Positions 8,225 to 18,017 are shown, numbered from the stretch's first letter. The stretch is DNA of 64,000 nucleotides from an uncultured Verrucomicrobiota bacterium (GCA_903922605.1 CAIXUG010000052.1:1-64000); one strand, 5' to 3'. Numbers and translations: made by a program. Notes: generated by a model from the sequence alone, not told the origin.

Positions 8225-9115
8225 TCAAAGCGCGTGGCCCGTCAGCCGTTCGTAGGCTTCGAGGTACTTCGCCTGGGTCTTGGCGACAACCTCGGGCGGC
8301 AGGGCGGGGGCGGGCGGCGTTTTGTTCCAGTCGAGTGTTTCGAGATAGTCGCGGACGAACTGCTTGTCGTAGCTCGGCTGGCTGCGACCGGGCGCATATT
8401 GGTCAGCGGGCCAGAAGCGCGACGAATCGGGGGTGAGCACCTCGTCGATGAGGATGAGCTGCCCCTCAAAGAGACCGAATTCAAACTTGGTGTCAGCGAT
8501 GATGATGCCGCGCTGCCGGGCGTAATCGCGGGCAAAGGCGTAGAGCTTGAGGCTTAGGGTACGGGCCTGTTCCGCGATAGCCGTGCCGACGATTTCGGCG
8601 GCCCGCGCAAACGGGATGTTTTCATCATGGCCGGTCACCGCCTTGGTCGCGGGCGTGAAGATGGGGGCGGGCAGTTCGCTGGATTCCTGCAGACCATCGG
8701 GGAGCGGGATGCCGCAAACGGTCCGGCTTTTCTGGTATTCCTTCCAGCCTGAGCCGGCGAGATAGCCGCGGACCACACACTCGATGGCCAACGGCTGCGC
8801 CTTCTTCACGATCATGCTGCGGCCCAGGAGCTGGCCGGCAAACGGCGCGAGCGAGGCGGGCAGGGGATCGCCAGCCCGGGCGAGGCGGTGGTTGGGCAGC
8901 CAGGATTCGGTGAGATCGAACCAGAAGTGCGAGAGCTGGGTGAGCACCTCACCCTTGCGGGGAATCCCGTTGGGCATCACGCAGTCAAACGCCGAGATGC
9001 GGTCGGTGGCGACGAAGAGCAGGCGGTCACCGAGGTCGAACACTTCCCGGACCTTGCCGCGGCGGGGCGGAGGGAAACCCGGCAGATCAAGCGTGAGCAG
9101 GGGCGCAGCAGACAT
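8225..9115 (-). CDS. purC: Phosphoribosylaminoimidazole-succinocarboxamide synthase (SAICAR synthetase)
   Basis: A 296-residue PurC. It joins aspartate to CAIR using ATP to form SAICAR in purine synthesis, in the cytoplasm. Visible family features are the N-terminal GKVREVFDLGDRLLFVATDRISAFD (nucleotide-binding strand and loop), the IECVVRGYLAGSGWKEY segment, and IIADTKFEFG followed by LIDEVLTPDSSRFW. The length fits the longer, yeast- and plant-like SAICAR synthetases found in many Bacteroidota and Verrucomicrobiota. It sits alone, without other pur genes, convergent with the DUF2721 gene. Confidence 0.95.
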   Translation of the reverse strand: MSAAPLLTLDLPGFPPPRRGKVREVFDLGDRLLFVATDRISAFDCVMPNGIPRKGEVLTQLSHFWFDLTESWLPNHRLARAGDPLPASLAPFAGQLLGRSMIVKKAQPLAIECVVRGYLAGSGWKEYQKSRTVCGIPLPDGLQESSELPAPIFTPATKAVTGHDENIPFARAAEIVGTAIAEQARTLSLKLYAFARDYARQRGIIIADTKFEFGLFEGQLILIDEVLTPDSSRFWPADQYAPGRSQPSYDKQFVRDYLETLDWNKTPPAPALPPEVVAKTQAKYLEAYERLTGHAL

Positions 9116-9170
9116 GGGGCGAAGTTAGGGGGAATCCGCGCCGAGCCGAAACGAAAAAGCCGATGAGCAA

Positions 9171-9200
9171 AGGAGACAGGAGTCGGGAGACAGGAGGCTG
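9171..9200. repeat. Short degenerate word repeat (GGAGACAGGAG type)
   Basis: GGAGACAGGAG occurs at 9172-9182 and, after a 3-base interruption, as GGGAGACAGGAGG. The tract sits in the 133-base gap between purC and the ArsR-methyltransferase gene. The same word appears at 29711-29735 and around 47965, and in reverse complement near 35030-35050. Confidence 0.6.
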
Positions 9201-9248
9201 TGGTTTTCAAGCGGGTGGGAAGGTCCGGAGCAAGATTTTCTGCCCGGC

Positions 9249-10175
9249 TCATTTTTCCGCCGCCGCGAGGAGGGTTTCGAAGTGGGGCGGCTGGTCCTCG
9301 CGGGCGACGATGCTGAGCTCGATATGCGTGAAGCCGGCGCTTTCGAGCCAGCGGTGCAGGTCGGCCTCGGCGAAGCCCAGCCAGCGGTCGCCGTACAGCT
9401 CGTGGGCCTGGGCGAAATTGTGTTTTACGAGGTCCAACAGCAGGAGCTGCCCGCCCGGTTTGAGAATGCGGTGCGCGGCGGCGATGGCCTTGGCCGGATC
9501 TTCCGCGTGATGCAGGGCCTGGCTCAGGATAGCGAGATCGACCGATTCGGGATCGATGGGCGGCTGCTCCAGGTCGCCCAGGCGGAACTCCAGGTTTTTC
9601 AGACCGTTCTTCTTCGCCTTCCGGGCCCCGAAATCGACCATCTTTTCCGAATTGTCCACGGCGATGACATGCTGGCAACGGCGGGCCATGAGCTCGGCAA
9701 TCAGGCCTTCGCCGGAGCCGAGATCGGCGACGACCAGCGGGGGCAGCATCCGCAGCAGCAGATGTCCAAAGGCCTGCCATGAACGGCCCGGCCCGTAACT
9801 GCGGTCGAAGCGCCCCGCCACCTGGTTGAAATAGACCTGCGCCTGCTGCTGGCGGAGGCCGAGCACGCGCTTGAGGTTGACCTGGTCGCCCGCGTGCTCC
9901 GGCAGTTCGCGGGCGGCGCGGATGGCCAGCTGGGTGAATTCCCGACCCATCGCGTCCCGCGGGCCGAGCCGGTAAAACGTCCGCTTGCCATCGCGCCGGG
10001 AGGCCAGCAGGCGGGTCTCACTGAGGAGGCCGAGATGCGTGGAGATGCGCGACTGCGCCAGCTTGGTGATTTCCTGCAGCTCGGCGACGGAGAGTTCCTC
10101 GCCTTCCAGCAGGGCCACAATGCGCAGCCGGGTGGGATCGGCGAGGGCGCGGAGAGATTTGAGGGTGGGCGTCAC
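9249..10175 (-). CDS. ArsR-family regulator fused to a SAM-dependent methyltransferase
   Basis: A 308-residue two-domain protein. Residues 1-90 are an ArsR winged helix (DPTRLRIVALL, then AQSRISTHLGLLSETRLL as the recognition region and a RDGKRTFYRL wing). Residues 115-290 are a class I methyltransferase with DLGSGEG at 150-156 and the acidic AVDNSEKM. No cysteine pair typical of metal-sensing ArsR proteins is visible. In other bacteria, regulators of this fused type, and the related SAH-responsive SahR proteins, are linked to methionine and SAM-cycle genes. Here metK and ahcY lie about 8 kb away, not adjacent. A role in sensing SAM or SAH is therefore an inference; the gene is monocistronic as far as can be seen. 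Confidence 0.82.
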   Translation of the reverse strand: MTPTLKSLRALADPTRLRIVALLEGEELSVAELQEITKLAQSRISTHLGLLSETRLLASRRDGKRTFYRLGPRDAMGREFTQLAIRAARELPEHAGDQVNLKRVLGLRQQQAQVYFNQVAGRFDRSYGPGRSWQAFGHLLLRMLPPLVVADLGSGEGLIAELMARRCQHVIAVDNSEKMVDFGARKAKKNGLKNLEFRLGDLEQPPIDPESVDLAILSQALHHAEDPAKAIAAAHRILKPGGQLLLLDLVKHNFAQAHELYGDRWLGFAEADLHRWLESAGFTHIELSIVAREDQPPHFETLLAAAEK

Positions 10176-10285
10176 AGGGCAGCGGGAAGCCGTCGGCCAG
10201 CTTCGTGGCCGCAGGTTAGCCTCGTCCGGCCCCCGGCTTCAAGGTGATGCGTGCGGCGCAGTGGCCGGCTTTGGGGTGGGAAACG

Positions 10286-10314
10286 AAAAAGGCCGGGAGC
10301 GAAACGCTCCCGGC
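10286..10314 (-). terminator. Rho-independent terminator after the triple-repeat secreted protein
   Basis: Read on the minus strand, an 11-bp perfect stem GGCCGGGAGCG / CGCTCCCGGCC with a TTT loop (10291-10314) is followed by TTTTT (10286-10290 on the plus strand as AAAAA). It lies 28 bases past the stop codon of the gene at 10342. Confidence 0.9.
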
Positions 10315-10341
10315 CCTGCTTTTGATCGGCTTGGTGGCTGA

Positions 10342-13300
10342 TCAGTAGGTGATCACGAGCCGGCCGTTGACGATCGCCACGGTCTTGATCGCGACGGGAG
10401 GCGTGACGGTGAAGAATCCCTGCACGCCGCTTGCGGGCAGCGCAGCCGAGATCGTGTGGTTTGCGGTGTCAACCTGCACATCCGTGAACGCGCCACCCGA
10501 GAGGCCCGGGATGTTCGGATTCGGATTGACGGTCGGCCCGGTCACAACGATCACGGGCGGGATGGTGGTGACCGCCTTGCCGGCCTTGCCCGCATTGTAG
10601 ATGGCGGTGACTTCGTCCGCACCGAGGGTACGGGTCCAGACTGCGACGTCGTCGATCTGGCCGGTCCAGTAGCCCGGCGTGGTGCCGTCGAGGTGGTCGC
10701 AGGGGACGTTCGGAGGATCGACCGTGATGTCGACGGTGTTGTCGAGGATGCCACCGATGCCGATGCAGTCCGCCGTGGCGGTGGTGATCAGACCGGAATA
10801 GTCCGTGCTGCTGACGCGCTGGCCGTCACGATAGAGGGTGAGGCGGCCGCCGTCGGCCGTCATCACGAGGTGGTGCCAGTCGCCAAGGCTGAGCGGGGCG
10901 GTGCTGCCTTCGCGGACGGTCAGCGGGTTCGGGCCGGCGGCAATATAGCCGCGGGCGTCGCCGTCCGTGCCGGAGAGACCCAGCTCAAACTGGCTGAGGC
11001 GGATGCCCTGCTGCGTTTTGGAACCCGAGTTGGCGAGGACCATCGCGCTGTCGTTGGCGGAGGTGGCGTTGACCCAGGCGCTGACGGCGACGGCCGTGCT
11101 CGCCTTGGTGTAGTTGGGAACGAGGACGAACTGGCTGGCACCGTCGAAGGTGAGCGCGCCGCCGATCTTGCCGGCACCCCAAGTGGCGCCGCTGTCGTAG
11201 CCCTTGAGGTCGCCGTCACTGCCGCCGGCGACACCGTTCTTGGCCTTCAGGCCGCTCGTTTCATCGAACGTGTAGTAGGCGACGAGGTGGTCGGTGATGG
11301 TGCCGTCATACACGGAGAGCACCGCAGCGGAGCTGTTCACGCCACCGGCCCCGTTGGAGACGTTGACCGTGTAGCTGCCGGCATCGGCGGCCTGGACGTT
11401 GCCGACCGTGAGCGTGGCCGTGTCGGCGCCGCTGATGTTGCCGCCATTGCTGAGCTTGGACGTGCCCTTACGCCACTCGTACTTCAGCGGGGCCGTGCCG
11501 GTCGCGGTGGCCGCGAAGGTGGCCGAGGTCCCGATCACGGCGTTCTTGCTCGCGGGCTGGCTGGTGATCTGCGGCGGGGTGCCGACTGCCGGCGGGTTGA
11601 TCACGAGCTGGACCGCATTGACCGGGGCGGTGAGGGTGGCCGCAGTGGCCGTGAGCGTGATCGTCCCGTTCGCCGGGGAGGCCACGTTGTCGAAGCGCAC
11701 GTAGTTGGCCACGGTGCGCTGGCTTGCGTCGGTGGAGGTGCCGCGCACATATCCGGGCGAGGCATTGTACTCGTCGGAATTCTGGGCCCGGACATAGATG
11801 GTCGGAACCGCGTTGCCGTTGCCGTCCGTCAAACCGTAGTCGGCGGCGCTGAATACCAGCGGCCGGTTGACGACGTAAACGATGATGGAGTGGTTGCCGG
11901 CCGGAACACCGGAGAAGGTGATCGTCGTGGCACCGGAATCAAGGAAGCCGTTCAGGATTTTCGCCTCGGCGTTGGCCGTGCCGGTCCCGCTGCCCCAGCT
12001 GCCAGTGGAGGTGAAGTTGACCGTGACCGGTGAGGCATCCGCGTTGCTGCTGTCCGTGAACGGAATCGGGTTGCCGTCCACATCCGTGGCGGGGAAGTCA
12101 CCGTTTCCGGCGCCGTCGACGGTGTTGTTCCAGTACGCCTGCGGCTGCACGCCGGCGATGTCGGTGTTCGTGAGCGAGGTGGGCGCGCCGTTGGCACCGC
12201 TGCCGATGAAGTTGATGGCGATGCTCTTGGTGGCCGAGGGCGTGAACAGGCGGACGTGCACCACGTCGCTCTGGCTGACCAGCGCACCATTCTTGGCGGT
12301 GGCATAGTAGCCGTCACCATCGTTGGCGGCGGTGATCGGATCGGTCACGTAGAAGAGCTTGTTGGCTCCCGGGATGGTGGTGCCATCGGCCTTGTGCCAT
12401 TGGATCTGCCAGGGGCCGTTCACGACGACGTAGAAACGCGCGCTGGCACCGGCGAGGGTCGGAGCATCGACCGGCTCGGTCTTGAACTGCGGCAGCGAGC
12501 TGCTGCCGGTGGCGAAGCCGAGCAGCTCAACTTCGGCCACCTGCATGCAGCAGGTGTTGGATATCGCCGTGGTGGGGAAGGTCACGCGGTAGCTCGTATA
12601 AGCGGCCGAATTGTCGAAATCGACCTCGACCGTTTGAAAACGGTCGGTGAACGCCGGCACCGAATTGGAGGAGATCAGAGTGTAGTTGGTGCCGTCATTG
12701 GAGCCTTCCAGGGTGAAGGTGGCGGGATCGCGCTCCGGGGAGTCGTTGGCCGACTGGATGGTGATGCCGGTGACGATCGTCTTGCCGACGGACGGGGTGA
12801 CCGTGAAGCCGGTCGGATTCTCGTTGGCACCGTCGAAGTTGAGGTACTTCGCGGGCCCGTTGTCGATGGCATTGGCCACGCCTTCCGAACCGGGGGTGTT
12901 GTTGGACGACGCCACGATCGGATCACCCGGCTGGGTGACATCCTGCGGGGCCACATTGCCCAGCAGCTCGACCTCGGCGACCTGCATGCAGCAGGTATTG
13001 GATATCGCCGTCGTGGGGAAGGTCACCCGGTAGCTGGTGTAGTGCTTGTTGTTGCTGAAGAAGATCTGCACCGTCTGGAAACGGTCAGTGAACGCCGGCA
13101 CGGCGCCGAAGGAGATCGTGGTGAAATTGGTGCCGTCATTGGAGCCTTCCAGCGTGTAGCTGGCGGGATCGCGCTCCGGGGAATCGTTGGCCGACTCAAT
13201 GGTGATGCCCGTAACGGTGGTCGCCCCGACGGACGGTGTGACCGTGAAGCCGGTCGGCTGCTCGTTGGCTCCATCGAAGTTGAGGTACTTCGCGGGCCCG

Positions 13301-13908
13301 TTGTCGATGACGTTGGCCACGCCCTCGGAACCGGGGGTGTTGTTGGACGACGCCACGATCGGGTCACCCGGCTGGGTGACATCGGGCGGAACCACCGTGC
13401 CCAGCAGCTCGACCTCGGCGACCTGCATGCAGCAGGTGTTGGATATCGCCGTGGTGGGGAAGGTCACGCGGTACGCCTTGTAGGCGAAGTTGTTCGTGAA
13501 ATCCACGCGCACCGTCTGAAAACGGTCGGTGAACGCGGGAACCGCATTGGAGGAGATCAGGAAGAAGTTGGTACCGTCATTGGAGCCTTCGAGAGTGAAG
13601 GTGGCGGGATCACGTTCCGGGGAGTCATTGGCCGACTCGATGGTGATGCCGGTGACAATGCTCGAGCCGACGGACGGGGTGACCGTGAAGCCGGTCGGAT
13701 TCTCGTTGGCACCGTCGAAGTTGAGATACTTCGCGGGCCCGTTGTCGATGACGTTGGCCACGCCCTCGGAACCGGGGGTGTTGTTGGACGACGCCACGAT
13801 CGGGTCACCGGGTTGGGTGATGTCACTCTGGCCATAAAGCGCACCAGCTGCGCAGAGCGCGAGCAGTGGGGCGAGCCAGTAACGGCTGAGGATTGAGGGT
13901 TTTTGCAT
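10342..13908 (-). CDS. Large secreted protein: three identical-type 147-residue repeats, Ig-like and LamG domains
   Basis: An 1,188-residue exported protein. The ATG at 13908 (MQKPS) starts a signal peptide that ends near LYGQ; the frame extends 20 codons further but without a better signal. Residues 29-175, 176-322 and 323-469 are three near-identical discoidin-like repeats, each opening D(I/V)TQPGDPIVASSNN and closing with SNTCCMQVAEVELLG. Then come an Ig-like segment, a region of about 200 residues with unassigned fold, a second Ig-like domain (about 779-868, starting PQITSQPAS) and a LamG/concanavalin-like domain (about 871-1106). There is no PEP-CTERM tail. The domain set suggests carbohydrate or surface binding outside the cell. 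The promoter region (13909-14173) shows nothing distinctive. Confidence 0.8.
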   Translation of the reverse strand: MQKPSILSRYWLAPLLALCAAGALYGQSDITQPGDPIVASSNNTPGSEGVANVIDNGPAKYLNFDGANENPTGFTVTPSVGSSIVTGITIESANDSPERDPATFTLEGSNDGTNFFLISSNAVPAFTDRFQTVRVDFTNNFAYKAYRVTFPTTAISNTCCMQVAEVELLGTVVPPDVTQPGDPIVASSNNTPGSEGVANVIDNGPAKYLNFDGANEQPTGFTVTPSVGATTVTGITIESANDSPERDPASYTLEGSNDGTNFTTISFGAVPAFTDRFQTVQIFFSNNKHYTSYRVTFPTTAISNTCCMQVAEVELLGNVAPQDVTQPGDPIVASSNNTPGSEGVANAIDNGPAKYLNFDGANENPTGFTVTPSVGKTIVTGITIQSANDSPERDPATFTLEGSNDGTNYTLISSNSVPAFTDRFQTVEVDFDNSAAYTSYRVTFPTTAISNTCCMQVAEVELLGFATGSSSLPQFKTEPVDAPTLAGASARFYVVVNGPWQIQWHKADGTTIPGANKLFYVTDPITAANDGDGYYATAKNGALVSQSDVVHVRLFTPSATKSIAINFIGSGANGAPTSLTNTDIAGVQPQAYWNNTVDGAGNGDFPATDVDGNPIPFTDSSNADASPVTVNFTSTGSWGSGTGTANAEAKILNGFLDSGATTITFSGVPAGNHSIIVYVVNRPLVFSAADYGLTDGNGNAVPTIYVRAQNSDEYNASPGYVRGTSTDASQRTVANYVRFDNVASPANGTITLTATAATLTAPVNAVQLVINPPAVGTPPQITSQPASKNAVIGTSATFAATATGTAPLKYEWRKGTSKLSNGGNISGADTATLTVGNVQAADAGSYTVNVSNGAGGVNSSAAVLSVYDGTITDHLVAYYTFDETSGLKAKNGVAGGSDGDLKGYDSGATWGAGKIGGALTFDGASQFVLVPNYTKASTAVAVSAWVNATSANDSAMVLANSGSKTQQGIRLSQFELGLSGTDGDARGYIAAGPNPLTVREGSTAPLSLGDWHHLVMTADGGRLTLYRDGQRVSSTDYSGLITTATADCIGIGGILDNTVDITVDPPNVPCDHLDGTTPGYWTGQIDDVAVWTRTLGADEVTAIYNAGKAGKAVTTIPPVIVVTGPTVNPNPNIPGLSGGAFTDVQVDTANHTISAALPASGVQGFFTVTPPVAIKTVAIVNGRLVITY
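12502..13824 (-). repeat. Three tandem 441-bp units within a coding sequence
   Basis: Three head-to-tail units, at 13384-13824, 12943-13383 and 12502-12942, each exactly 441 bp (147 codons). The landmark CTGCATGCAGCAGGT recurs at 12541, 12982 and 13423. Long stretches are identical between units at the DNA level, including synonymous positions, which points to recent duplication or continuing gene conversion. Confidence 0.95.
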
Positions 13909-14173
13909 AGGAACGCGTTGATGAATCTTGCGACTTTTATTTATGGGGCTGCGGAGAAAGAACCTCAAATTGTGAGTTCCAAGTCAACAAATCATTGAAC
14001 ACGCGACGCCTGTTTCGCGCTTCTTACCCCGTTTTATCTGCATTTCGCCCCGGCAATCCGGCGGTTCGCCGCAAGTTGAGCGCGACCAAACATCGCCAAT
14101 CCCTTATTGAATTACATCCGTCAATTAAAATGCATATGGCTAATCTACATGCACTTATAGTGACCGTGATGCG

Positions 14174-17100
14174 TTACCGCGCTTGGCGGCGAAGAGGCGG
14201 AGCCATCACGGTGGCTGCGGTGTCTTTTGAGTATATGGAGGTGGAACTGGTCGTGCCGCCCGGCCAACGAACCTCGATATTACAAGTGTTATTAAAAACA
14301 TCCGGACGGGCAAGTATCGTGATGGCAGCATCTTGGGAACCGGTTCCGGAGCCGCCGTGAATTTCCCGGGCCGGGCCGGCAAAGCCACCGGATCTGATTT
14401 GCACCACCGCCCCGAGGCCGTCCGGGTTGCCGGCTGGCCCCACCAAACGGACCCGGACGCCCGGTTTGCCAGTGGTGTTTCGAAAAAGCCGGGTGGCCGC
14501 ACCGTTTTGGGAGACGACCAGATCCGGACGGCCGTCGTGGTCAAAGTCGGCGGTCGCCGCGCCGCGTTGTTCCCCGTAGATCAGCGCTCCCGATTCCTGC
14601 CCCGGAACCGCCGTGAAGCCGCCCCGGCCATCGCCCCGCAACAGCAGGCCACGCCCGGCATCGAGCCGCGAAACTCCGGGGCGCGTGGCGAAGAAATTCT
14701 GGCTCAGGAACACGTCCTCGTGTCCGTCCCCGTCGAAATCAGTCACCACGGGTGAGAATGCCGGGGCCAGTTGGGCCGCCTGCGGGAGAGAGTGCGCCTC
14801 AAAGTGGTCGCCCCGGTTGAGGAGGACCATCGACCGCAGTTCCACCGCCCTCCATTCATGTGCTTCCGCCCGTTGCGGACCCAGCACCTGGTCGAGGCTC
14901 ATTTCGCTGAAGGCCCGGTGGCTGGAGAATTGGCCGGCCAGAAACGGCAAACCCCGCGACAGTTCGGACAGCGGGCGGGCGACCGTGAGTGTGCTCCGTT
15001 CGGGATCGAAGACGGTTTCGACGATGCCCAGCGAGCCATCGCCCGCCCAATCTCCGGCCAGCAGCACCTGCGGACGTTCCGTCGAGGCCCGGTAGGCGGA
15101 ATTTTCTCCCCAGTTGGCCGCGATCAGATCCAGCCGCCCGTCACCGTCGAAATCTCCCGCCGCCACGCCGGACCACCAGCCAGTCAGGTGGCTCAGCGGC
15201 ACCGGCTTATCACCCGGCACTTCCGGCGAGATGATTTCGGGGTCCCATGGCACCAGCTGGCCGTGCTCGTTGCGGAACAACTTGATCGGCCCCCATTCGC
15301 ACGCGAGCACCAGTTCGGGGAAACCGTCACCGGTCAGGTCACTCCAGATGGCCGAGGTGACCATGCCGATGCGGTCGAAAGTCTGCGCAACGACGAACTT
15401 ACCCCCTTCGTTGCGCAGCAACGTCGAGGATGCGGCCTCGGGCCAGCGGCCCGGTATCACGCGCCCACCAATGAAGAGGTCAAGAACACCATCACCGTCC
15501 ATGTCGGCCAGCGCGATCGCTCCAACGGCGTTGGTGGTCGCAGGGAAAATCGCTGTCGGAGCTTTGCCTGATTCAACCATTTGGATGGCAGCTCCGTTGG
15601 TCTGGCCATCTTCATAGTTCGATTCCGCGATGAAGAGCTGGCGGCCGGAAGCGGCGAGGGCGACCTGGTCGCGTTCGGTGGGCAGGTTGGTCGCCAGGGT
15701 GAAACCACCATGCCGGTCGTTCCGAAACACCGCCAGCTGACCGCCACTGCCACTGCCAATGGCCAGGTCTTCCCAACCGTCACCATCCCAGTCGAACCAC
15801 GCGACTCCGGGACCGGCCTGGCTGAGCCGCCGGGGCAGGAGGGGTTGGCGCGCGAAATCATCGAACAGGCTTTCCTGATGGAGGTGCCCCAGCTGACCGC
15901 TGGCATCGGCAAACAGCGGAGTGGGCCGGGCCGGTTTGGATTCTGCGACGGGCTGGTCCAGGCTGGCATCCTCAGTCAGCTCGTACAGCCGGTCGGCCTG
16001 CACGTCGTGGATTTCCCGGCGCTTCCCGTTGCGCCAGCGCACTTCGAGGGTCAGAGGCGTACCGGGCTTGCCGGCGGCAAACATCAGCTGCGGATCGCTG
16101 CCGGAAAGATAGCGGCCGCCCAGGACGACTTCCTGGCGCTGCACCGGCATTGCGCCGCCGTTGAGAGTGACGACGGCGCCGACGGCCTGGGTGTTGGGAG
16201 TCCGGCCGATCAGCCGGACGGCGATCCGGGGAGCCGCTGACTCGTTGCGATACAGGGTGGCGGGGCCGTTCAGGTTGTTTACCACCAGATCAAGGTCGCC
16301 ATCGCCGTCAAAATCTGCCGTCGCGATACCGTGATGCACCCCGGGCTGGCCGGTACCCCAGTCGCCGGTCACATCGTCAAAGTGCAGATCACCCCGGTTG
16401 TGGAACGCGATGATGGGGGTCGCCAAGGGCGGGTAGAGCGGCATGTTGGCCAGCTGGGAACGGGTGAAAGCCAGGCGCCGCTCCACGGCGTTGGTGAACC
16501 CGTCGAAACTGCGCTGACGGCCATCCACGGCCGCTTGGGCGTCGAGGTCCTGCACATCGTGGGCGTGGCCGCTGGTGATGAGCAGGTCGGGCCGACCGTC
16601 CAGATCCACGTCGAGGAAGAGCGGCTGCCAGGCCCACTCGGAGGCGGACAGCCCGGCCAGTTCGGCGACCTCGGCATAGGTGCCGTCGCCCCGGGCCAGC
16701 TGCAGCGTGTTGCGCAGGCTTTGCGGGCGGTCCGCGATCACTCCCGGCAGATTGATCACGCCGGCCTGCGCTGCCGATTGACGCTTTCGCCACGAGGGCC
16801 AACGGCTGAGCATGTCCACCGTGAACAGATCGGGCAGTCCATCCCCGTTCACGTCGGCAATATCCACGCCCATCGAGCTGCCGCTGGTCTGCCGCAGGGC
16901 CAGGGCTGGTGCAGCGTGAAAATGGCCGGCCCCGTCGTTCAGCCAGAGGCGGTCCGGCGTCCAGAAGTCGTTGCAGACATACAGGTCAGGAGCCCCGTCG
17001 CCGTTCAGGTCGCGAAACGTGGCGGTCAACCCCCAATCCAGCGGTGCGCCGGTGAGCGCGTGACCTGCCTCATCCAGAAAGGTGCCGTTGGTCCAGCTGA

Positions 17101-17896
17101 CCGCAGTGAACTTCCCGGTGCCGTCATTGAGCAGCAGGCGGTCGGGCTCGCCATATTCCAACAGTTGGCCGTCCTTGAGCACCAGCCGGTTGGTCATGGC
17201 GGGTGGCACGATCACCTGGCCTTTGACTGAAATGAGCTTCACCTGCCCCCGGTCACGGATGTCGTCGGTGCGGTTGTTGGCGATGTAGAGGTCAGGGGTG
17301 CCGTTCCCGTCCACGTCGGCCAGCGCCATGGTCATGCTGCCCAGACGGCTGGCGGTGCCGGCGTTGGTGGTAAAATCGGTGAAGTGGCCATGCCCGTCAT
17401 TGATCCAGCTGCGGACGCCGGCTCCGTTGGCGCTGAGGAGCAGATCCAGCGCGCCGTCGCCATTGATGTCGGCCAGCACCACTCCCCGGGCCATGAAGTT
17501 CGTGGCCACCACGCCGGAATCGGCCGTCACATTGGTGAAGCGCCAGCCGCCCAGATTGCGGAACAGCGACAGTTTTCCTTCCAGCCCAGCCAGGACGATA
17601 TCCGGACGTCCATCGCCATCGAAATCGCCCGCCGCCACGCCCGAACCGTTGTACAAGGTTCGGTTTTGCGCCCCATCCGCCTCCCGGAGCACGTTGGTAA
17701 AGGCAACCCCGGTTTCGGATGACCCGAGCAGCTGAAAACCGGTCCGTCCCGGGGTCGGCACGGTCAGCGCGCTCCAGCGGCCGCCGGGAAATTCATGCCA
17801 GTCCGCCGCGTGCGCTCCGGCCCATGCCAGCATCAGGACCAGCGGGGCCAGCATCAGCCGGGCAAAGCTCAGAGGGTACATAGAGGGGCGCGGCAT
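14174..17896 (-). CDS. Secreted FG-GAP/VCBS repeat protein with two ASPIC/UnbV domains
   Basis: A 1,240-residue exported protein. The signal peptide ends at GAHAAD (about residue 31). Most of the chain consists of FG-GAP/VCBS-type blades with repeated calcium-loop signatures such as DFDGDGRPDIVL, DINGDGALDLLL and DVNGDGLPDLF. Two ASPIC/UnbV-like segments are present, about 560-640 (LEVRWRNGKRREI) and 1150-1225 (IEVRWPGG). Proteins with FG-GAP repeats and UnbV form beta-propellers, are common in Planctomycetota and Verrucomicrobiota, and resemble animal CRTAC1. The function is unknown; extracellular binding is likely. The start could also be the ATG five codons in (17881). It diverges from metK with a 179-base gap. 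Confidence 0.85.
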   Translation of the reverse strand: MPRPSMYPLSFARLMLAPLVLMLAWAGAHAADWHEFPGGRWSALTVPTPGRTGFQLLGSSETGVAFTNVLREADGAQNRTLYNGSGVAAGDFDGDGRPDIVLAGLEGKLSLFRNLGGWRFTNVTADSGVVATNFMARGVVLADINGDGALDLLLSANGAGVRSWINDGHGHFTDFTTNAGTASRLGSMTMALADVDGNGTPDLYIANNRTDDIRDRGQVKLISVKGQVIVPPAMTNRLVLKDGQLLEYGEPDRLLLNDGTGKFTAVSWTNGTFLDEAGHALTGAPLDWGLTATFRDLNGDGAPDLYVCNDFWTPDRLWLNDGAGHFHAAPALALRQTSGSSMGVDIADVNGDGLPDLFTVDMLSRWPSWRKRQSAAQAGVINLPGVIADRPQSLRNTLQLARGDGTYAEVAELAGLSASEWAWQPLFLDVDLDGRPDLLITSGHAHDVQDLDAQAAVDGRQRSFDGFTNAVERRLAFTRSQLANMPLYPPLATPIIAFHNRGDLHFDDVTGDWGTGQPGVHHGIATADFDGDGDLDLVVNNLNGPATLYRNESAAPRIAVRLIGRTPNTQAVGAVVTLNGGAMPVQRQEVVLGGRYLSGSDPQLMFAAGKPGTPLTLEVRWRNGKRREIHDVQADRLYELTEDASLDQPVAESKPARPTPLFADASGQLGHLHQESLFDDFARQPLLPRRLSQAGPGVAWFDWDGDGWEDLAIGSGSGGQLAVFRNDRHGGFTLATNLPTERDQVALAASGRQLFIAESNYEDGQTNGAAIQMVESGKAPTAIFPATTNAVGAIALADMDGDGVLDLFIGGRVIPGRWPEAASSTLLRNEGGKFVVAQTFDRIGMVTSAIWSDLTGDGFPELVLACEWGPIKLFRNEHGQLVPWDPEIISPEVPGDKPVPLSHLTGWWSGVAAGDFDGDGRLDLIAANWGENSAYRASTERPQVLLAGDWAGDGSLGIVETVFDPERSTLTVARPLSELSRGLPFLAGQFSSHRAFSEMSLDQVLGPQRAEAHEWRAVELRSMVLLNRGDHFEAHSLPQAAQLAPAFSPVVTDFDGDGHEDVFLSQNFFATRPGVSRLDAGRGLLLRGDGRGGFTAVPGQESGALIYGEQRGAATADFDHDGRPDLVVSQNGAATRLFRNTTGKPGVRVRLVGPAGNPDGLGAVVQIRSGGFAGPAREIHGGSGTGSQDAAITILARPDVFNNTCNIEVRWPGGTTSSTSIYSKDTAATVMAPPLRRQAR

Positions 17897-17988
17897 CGTT
17901 ATTCATCGGACGAGTCAGCGCAATGTTCCCCACGACCGGTCTGCTTTTCTGGGGCGCTTGGGGTGGGTAAAGATTTCTAAAACTCGCG

Positions 17989-18017
17989 TTGACGAGGTGG
18001 AACAATTCTCATATCAA
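17989..18017 (+). promoter_or_regulatory. Sigma70-like promoter of metK
   Basis: TTGACG at 17989-17994 and TATCAA at 18012-18017 are separated by 17 bases, a good fit to -35 and -10 elements. A transcript would start near 18024, giving a leader of only about 50 bases before the metK ATG at 18076. Confidence 0.6.

Noticed and set aside
12502-13824. CRISPR-like array
   Set aside because: The units are 441-bp in-frame coding repeats without short repeats or unique spacers.
10456-13896. Long plus-strand frames (about 525 and 546 codons) antisense to the triple-repeat protein
   Set aside because: They repeat with the same 441-bp period as the real gene and lack start signals or domains.
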